Assembly: GCA_012845835.1 (NCBI GenBank)
Contig: JABAKD010000004.1
Span: 10,799,022 to 10,863,021, forward strand
Length of the DNA: 64,000 nt
Direction of reading: 5' to 3'
Origin: Undaria pinnatifida
Lineage: Eukaryota > Sar > Phaeophyceae > Laminariales > Alariaceae
Part shown: piece after piece, positions 59,066 through 64,000 of the stretch
How positions within the stretch are numbered: the first letter of the stretch is position 1
Layout: the number at the start of each line of letters is the position of its first letter
Notes under the pieces: model-generated
Told to the model about the DNA's origin: nothing
The model's database searches: none
What the model saw: the letters and a program-made list of their open reading frames with translations, nothing else
Made by a program: the position numbers and the translations under genes

Positions 59066-62000
59066 CTGCAACGGAGGCATCACGCCGGCAGTGTAGACGG
59101 GGGGGGGAGGTAGGGAAGAGCAACAGTGAGGGAAAAAAACGCGGGGACGATGGTAGTCGACTCGGAAAAGAGGGTGAAGCATTATTTTCTCAAAGCCTTT
59201 TGAAGCCGGACCTTAGCCACCAAAGCCACCAAAGACACAACAAGTGCGATGGCATCCACCGTCTTTCGTCAGCGCGCAGCAGTACGAGTGGGGTCATGTC
59301 GCTCGCCTTGTTGGTAGTATTGTAGTTCGGACTCGAAACGTACCGCCAATATCCGAGCGGACCGCGTTTGCTCCGAAATGGGGTCGACGCTGTAAACCGT
59401 CAGTTCCAGTTAACCGCTGCAGTACTGCAGCCAAGTTTCTAGGGACACACTACGTGGGATTAGCGTGTATCTGGTATCATTTTAGCAGCATCACGAGGGA
59501 TAAGTAACTCGCCCATAGACATAATCGGCCCGCTCGTGGTGTCCTTCGCATCAACCAGCAAAAAATCCGAGCAGCAAAACAACAAAGGTAAAACATGAGA
59601 ACGCGGCAAGCCATTACCATAAAGACAGCACACCATCAAAGGACAAAGATATAAACAACACAACATCGAAACAACAACGCGTCCAAAAAACATCAAAAAC
59701 ATAACAAGGTAGAAAACCACACAAAATGAAAGCATCAAAACATAAAATCATCAAAAAATATCACCACAGCAGACATAAACATCAAAACACAACAGCATCC
59801 AAAGCAACTACACCAGTTATACTCTTAGCGAGCACCAACACCGACAACAGCCAATGATGATGTCGTTGTCAAAACCAAGGGCAATGCCAATCACACTGTC
59901 AATGCCAAGGCCACTCGTCCATACCAACACCATCACGATACGATATATCAACACAAACACCAACAACACCAACACCAACAACCACAATAATGCCAACACC
60001 AACACCAACACCAACACCAACACCATCACCAACACCAACACCAACACCAACACCAACACCATCACCAACACCAACGCCAACACGATACGATATATCAACA
60101 CTACAGTAGCACCATCTCCAACGCCAACATCATCACCAATACCGACACTAACACCAACACCAACACCAACACCAACACCGCCAACACTACCCCACTAACA
60201 CCAACACTATCTCCAGCATCAACACCCCACTCTCACCCCTGCCCCCACCAACACCAACATCAACACCAACACCAACACCAACACACCCACCGCCACCAAC
60301 ACCTCAACACCCCCGCCGCCACCAACATCTCCACCCCAATCCATACCTCCGCCAACATCCCCACCAAAATTCACGCTCCCCAACCCGAACCCCACCCCAA
60401 TCACCACACCGCTAACATCCCTACCAAAAACCACGCTCCCTACCCCTAACCCCACCCCCCCGACCACACCGCCACCATCCTCCCCACCAAAACCATCACC
60501 ATCACCAACTCGCCTCGATGAAGCAGTCGACATCTTCCTTAGTGTTGTACAGGTAGAGGCTGGCCCTCAAGCTACCAGCCGCCCCTAGTTGACGATGTAA
60601 CGCCTGCGTACAATGGTGCCCCGCCCGGATCGCTACCCCTTCCTATAAACACCAACAACAAGCGTGGAACAGCAAAGGGAGGAGGGCGGAAGGACGTTTC
60701 AAAAAACTTTTACGAATTTCAAATACGTCAGCTAATAGGTTCGACCATTTGAGTGGTCGATCTCAATGTTTTGTAATGCACGAACAACTCAATACATAGT
60801 TGGGAACATATAGGAGAAAATTCAAATGCGGCAGCTGTGAGTCCAAGAGATTGAATGGTCGATACTCAGCGTTGCAAGCTAAGTGATATATCGGCCGCAC
60901 GTGTTTCATATCTCTCGTCATTTTTCCTCGTTCAGGATCCAACCCAACCCAACCCAACCCAACCCAAGCGCACGCCCCCCAATCCCTTGCCTGCTTCTTC
61001 AGCGAACAATGAGAGGTCGTGGGCGTGTACACGGCGACTGCCGAACATTGAGAGGGTTTCAATTGCTTCCGGTGGCGTATTCGGGTTGTGTACTGTACTA
61101 TTAATATGAGGCGGTTTACAGGGAAACGAACCTCAGACGCATGCTACGGTAGGGTTGCACCTTTTTTTTTTCTTCTGAGGCTCCTGACCACTTGAGGGCA
61201 TCTATACCTCAAACATACAAAAACTGAATGATTTCGAGAAACTGAAGTGCTCCCCGAATGAAAAGCAATCCCATGCAAAAACGTCGGTTGACGGTCTAGT
61301 TTTGTCCCGTCAAGGCCTCGCTAGAGACGTGATATACTGGTTTCAGCATGGAGCGGTCCTTGACGGTTGTCCGTCGAAAGTCAAGAGCGCCGTCAACCGA
61401 CATTTGACGGTATAGTCTGTCCCGTCACGGCCTCGTTAGACGTAATATACTGCTTTTAATACGAAGCGGTCGGTCCTTGACGGTTGTCCACCAACAGTCA
61501 AGAGTGCCGTCATTCGACATCTTTCATCCCATGGCCAAGGTAAACAACGAAAACATACGGCAAACCAAAACAAAAAATGAAAACAAACCCGGCGATTTGG
61601 GGATAAAGAGTCTCGTCTTTCAGTTTTTTTTTTCAGGCAATATGCTACCTCTATTGTTGCGAGCGTCCGCAGCCCCCCACCCCTCGCCACCCCACCCCTT
61701 GCCTGGTCAATGAAGAACGAGAGGTCGTGGGCGTGTACGTCGCGACTGTTGAACGCCACTAGCGGGTTTCGATTGGCTCCCGTGGCGTTTGGGGGTGGTC
61801 CGTACAAGTCGAGCCCCTCGACCTCCGAGAGCCGGTCCCAGAGGTACCTGAATCGGGAGAAAACACATACCATATATATGAAAAAAGACAGCAGACGGGG
61901 AATAAATGAACGTTAGCGACTGAAGGTCAAGAGAAAAAAAAACGGCTCGTTGTAACGCAATCGAGGTTACGCGTTAGTGCTGTACTTTTTAGTGCGGGTG

Positions 62001-64000
62001 GCCAGTTTAGTGGGGTAATTTTTAGTGCGGGGGCCCAATTTAGCGCTGTACTCTTTAGTGCGGGTGGCCAGTTTAGTGGGGTCATTTTTAGTGCGGGGGC
62101 CCAATTTAGTGTTGTACTCTTGAGCGGGGGTGGCCAGTTTAGTACGTTACTCTTCAGTTCGGGCGCCCAGTTTAGTGCGGTACTCTTTAGTGCGGGGGTC
62201 CATTTTAGTGCAGTTTTATTTAGTGCCGGGGGGCAGTTTAGTGCGGTACTTTCTAGTGCGGGGGGGCAGTTTAGTGCTGTAATCTTCAGTGCGGGGGCCC
62301 AGTTTAATGCGGTACTCTTTAGTGCGGGGGGTTAGCTTAGTGCGGCGAAAATTGCTTGTCACGAACTCATCCTGCCGAGTACCGCACAATAGCATCTTTC
62401 CATGTTTTGGGGTACCAGTTAGTGCCGGTAACGTCATTTCGTAAGGCGCCGCACTAAGGAAGAACCACGACCGCACACACGTCACGTTTGGAACCGGTAG
62501 ACAGACAGACGTACCGACAAACAGCAAGACAGAAAGAACGACCGACCGACCGACCGACCGAGGCAGACAGAAACACAGACACAAAAACACATACGGACGC
62601 ACACAGCCCCATGCCGCTGGCGATGAAAACAAACCAAGCAACACCTGGGGCCCACCAGAAACAAAATAATACCAACAAACCAACGAAAATGCCATGTATA
62701 AAAAACCACACAAAGGAAAAGAACCACAACGGCCCAGGTCAACCAAAAACAACAAGCAACAAAAAACAAACAACAGCACGCATCAGACTCCCAAGGCCAC
62801 CTCGTGCTCGTAGCGAGTGATTTCGTCCATCCCTATATCTGAAAGGTAATCACAAGCCGCCCGACGGCATAAAGTGATCACTCCCCCAACACACACGCTT
62901 CGCAACCCCCTCCCCCTAACCCCCCCCACCTCATAAAGGGGGCACCACCCCCCACACGCTTCGTAAAGCCCCCCCCCCCCCCCCCCCCCCCCGATCCCAA
63001 CTCTGGGTAACTTTGGGTACTGCAATTATTGTCTTCTTCTCGTTGTTATGCTGTGGCGGTACCCGAGATGGTGGTAGAGTTAGACAATATTGCACGGAAT
63101 GGAGAACCTCAACTCCGCGCAGACAATATCACGTAGTGCGCACATGGTAAGGAACCCACGAGGCAGTTGCACAGTAGTATCCTCATTGCGGTCTCTGGAA
63201 GTGGTCACACCAAACAAAGAAAAAACTACTTCGAAGATGTCACCCAGTACGCAAGAAAGTACACACACAAGGTGCGGAAATCCGACTCACAGGTGGTTCC
63301 AAGCAGTAACCAGCTCACCCGTCACGAGACTCGCCAAGGAACTCACGGCGCTTCGCGCTTGGTGCACGCGATGCCTGCCTGGTCGTTGAAAACCCGACGT
63401 GCTCCGTCCCGACATATTAGGGATGCCAGGGTCAACGGTCATAAGACTACAGACATGCACGACAATGAGCTCCCCCTCCCCCCCCCCCTCTCCCCCTTTC
63501 CCCTTCCCAACTCTCCCCCCCCCCCCAGAGACAGGTCGGCAAAATCCCGACATGCACCGTCCTGGCACTGTGGGGATGAGAGGGTCTATGGTCTCAAGAC
63601 TACGGCGATGCACGACAGCGACTACCCCTTCCCCCCACAGACTCACAAGGCCATCTCATGCTCGTATTTGGCGATGTTTTCCATCCCTATTGCCGAGAGG
63701 TAATCGCAAGCCGCTCCAAGACCAACAGCCTGGGCGATGGCGGGGGTCCCGGCCTCGAAGCGCGCAGGGGGCTCGGCAAAAGTGGAGTGCGTGAAGTATA
63801 CCTGGTCAATCATTTCGCCTCCACCCTACCATACGAAAAAAAAAAGACACGTAGGCGGCGTGTTGCGGGGTGGGGAGGGGTACTCATTTCATGCATGGTC
63901 GTAGTCGTTGGACCATAAACCCTCGCGTCCCTGCAACGCCGGGACGGAGCACGTCGTATTTTCACCGACGAGGCAGAAATTGGCGGGGGAGGTCCCCCCC
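58973..64000 (-). CDS. sufS: SufS/NFS2-type cysteine desulfurase, C-terminal four exons (5' part outside window)
   Basis: Exons: 63825-63647, 61847-61703, 60642-60514, 59065-58973; phases agree throughout. Reading in order: [114 protein letters not shown]. The Cys of RAGHHC is the catalytic persulfide cysteine of group II (SufS/NFS2) desulfurases, which are PLP enzymes turning cysteine to alanine and feeding sulfur to the SUF iron-sulfur pathway, usually in plastids. The PLP-lysine and any transit peptide lie outside the window. Two of the three introns begin with GC instead of GT. Recognition as a group II cysteine desulfurase is strong; plastid location is inferred. Confidence 0.92.
59066..60513 (-). 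other. Last intron of the cysteine desulfurase gene
   Basis: 1.45 kb, GC-AG. Most of the half next to the donor is hexamer array 7; the remainder (59,070-59,820) shows short ACATCAAAAC-type repeats and no exon. Confidence 0.7.
59825..60510 (+). repeat. CACCAA-class hexanucleotide array 7
   Basis: AACACC units, very regular at 59,995-60,080, then CCACCAAC/CCCCACC-rich. It starts directly after the GC donor of the desulfurase exon, so the RNA is GUUGGUGAUGG-like from the splice site onward. Confidence 0.9.
60514..60642 (-). CDS. sufS: Cysteine desulfurase exon with catalytic Cys, GC donor
   Basis: Acceptor GTTTATAG|GAA; 43 codons, [49 protein letters not shown] carries the active-site cysteine. 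The donor is ATCGAG|GCGAGT; reading through would give a stop four codons later, while splicing gives [12 protein letters not shown], as in plant NFS2. Confidence 0.92.
60991..61070 (-). pseudogene. Ghost copy of desulfurase exon 61703-61847 (3' end)
   Basis: Keeps VHAHDLSLF against VHAHDLSFF, and the GC donor CAG|GCAAGGG. It has small indels and, in one frame, a stop where the real exon reads GANRNP. Offset 712 bp, in the downstream intron. Confidence 0.8.
61282..61525. repeat. Two tandem copies of an inverted-repeat unit (about 120 bp each)
   Basis: Unit 1 begins GTCGGTTGACGG and ends CCGTCAACCGAC. Unit 2 follows with TTTGACGGTATAGTCTGTCC and ends GCCGTCATTCGACAT. Both contain CCTTGACGGTTGTCC and AGTCAAGAG. 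MITE-like, in a desulfurase intron. Confidence 0.75.
61703..61847 (-). CDS. sufS: Cysteine desulfurase exon (YLWDRL to FFIDQ), GC donor
   Basis: Acceptor CCCGATTCAG|G; reads [42 protein letters not shown]. The only donor that joins DQ to [11 protein letters not shown] in frame is CCAG|GCAAGG, a GC donor. A decayed partial copy lies 712 bp downstream and still has the CAG|GCAAGG site. Confidence 0.9.
61975..62345 (+). repeat. Minisatellite with GTGCGGGGGCCCAGTTTA-type units
   Basis: About a dozen units of about 31 bp (TTTAGTGCGGTACTCTTTAG and GTGCGGGGG(G/C)CAG parts) in a desulfurase intron. Confidence 0.9.
62793..62862 (-). pseudogene. Ghost copy of desulfurase exon 63647-63825 (3' end)
   Basis: Reads [20 protein letters not shown] against [20 protein letters not shown]. 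The donor GT is changed to GG, so it cannot splice there. Offset 854 bp, in the downstream intron. Confidence 0.85.
63255..63475. repeat. Dispersed repeat of about 225 bp (second copy)
   Basis: Matches 42,950-43,172 along its length. A further partial copy follows at 63,533-63,625 and an inverted fragment lies at 63,915-63,995, so this 0.75 kb has collected at least three pieces of the same family, two in the desulfurase intron downstream of the 63647-63825 exon and one upstream of it. Confidence 0.75.
63647..63825 (-). CDS. sufS: Cysteine desulfurase exon (GGGEM to EMAL)
   Basis: Acceptor GTATGGTAG|GGT; reads [57 protein letters not shown] and two bases of Leu. Donor GCCTT|GTGAGT. RFEAGTP is a hallmark of the family. 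A broken partial copy of its 3' end lies 854 bp downstream. Confidence 0.92.
63826..64000 (-). other. Intron upstream of the first visible desulfurase exon
   Basis: Runs off the right edge. Contains the inverted repeat fragment noted above and an A run near 63,835. Confidence 0.6.

Noticed and set aside
61703..61720. GT donor a few bases after the GC donor of the desulfurase exon
   Set aside because: It would add out-of-family residues and break the [13 protein letters not shown] junction that is conserved in SufS/NFS2 proteins.
1..64000. Viral genes, toxin genes, and intact reverse transcriptase or transposase genes
   Set aside because: None recognised in any frame; mobile elements seen are all non-coding.

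Overview
The window is nuclear DNA of an intron-rich eukaryote. Three protein genes can be built exon by exon with GT-AG or GC-AG introns and phases that agree at almost every junction. Exons are GC-rich and full of low-complexity insertions (poly-Glu, poly-Gln, poly-Ala, Gly/Ser). Introns are long (up to about 5.7 kb), less GC-rich and packed with microsatellites and decayed repeats. A SufS/NFS2-type (group II, usually plastid) cysteine desulfurase suggests a photosynthetic lineage. Together with the long repeat-filled introns this makes a photosynthetic stramenopile, perhaps a brown alga, my best guess; this is an inference, not proof.

Layout: (1) from 35,989 leftward past position 1, minus strand: one giant gene of 23 exons in the window (about 4,176 codons, C-terminus outside). 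It encodes a chromatin-remodelling subunit with a DDT domain, two bromodomain-PHD pairs, and WHIM1 and WHIM2 motifs (BAZ/ACF1/RLT-like). (2) 35,990-36,459: a short head-to-head spacer, probably a shared promoter. (3) 36,460-54,305, plus strand: a CCZ1 homologue (Mon1-Ccz1 Rab7 exchange factor subunit) in about 10 exons. (4) 54,306-58,972: intergenic DNA with TIR elements and a compact LTR element (TRIM). (5) 58,973 to beyond 64,000, minus strand: the last four exons of a SufS-type cysteine desulfurase, convergent with CCZ1. The three genes have unrelated roles (chromatin, vesicle traffic, sulfur mobilisation); no operon-like cooperation is implied.

The most notable non-genic signal is intron growth by local duplication. 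Four introns hold decayed partial copies of the neighbouring exon end plus its splice site ('ghost exons'), 276-854 bp from the real one. Copies of exon starts lie in the upstream intron and copies of exon ends in the downstream intron, as expected if a segment spanning the exon-intron border was duplicated in tandem. Many other intron segments are duplicated in place. Hexanucleotide arrays (CACCAA class) fill introns of the two minus-strand genes, mostly in the orientation that gives UUGGUG in the RNA; related repeats have entered coding exons of the giant gene and of CCZ1.

No rRNA, complete tRNA, CRISPR array, viral gene, toxin gene or intact transposon protein was recognised. All homology calls are from motif recognition by eye.
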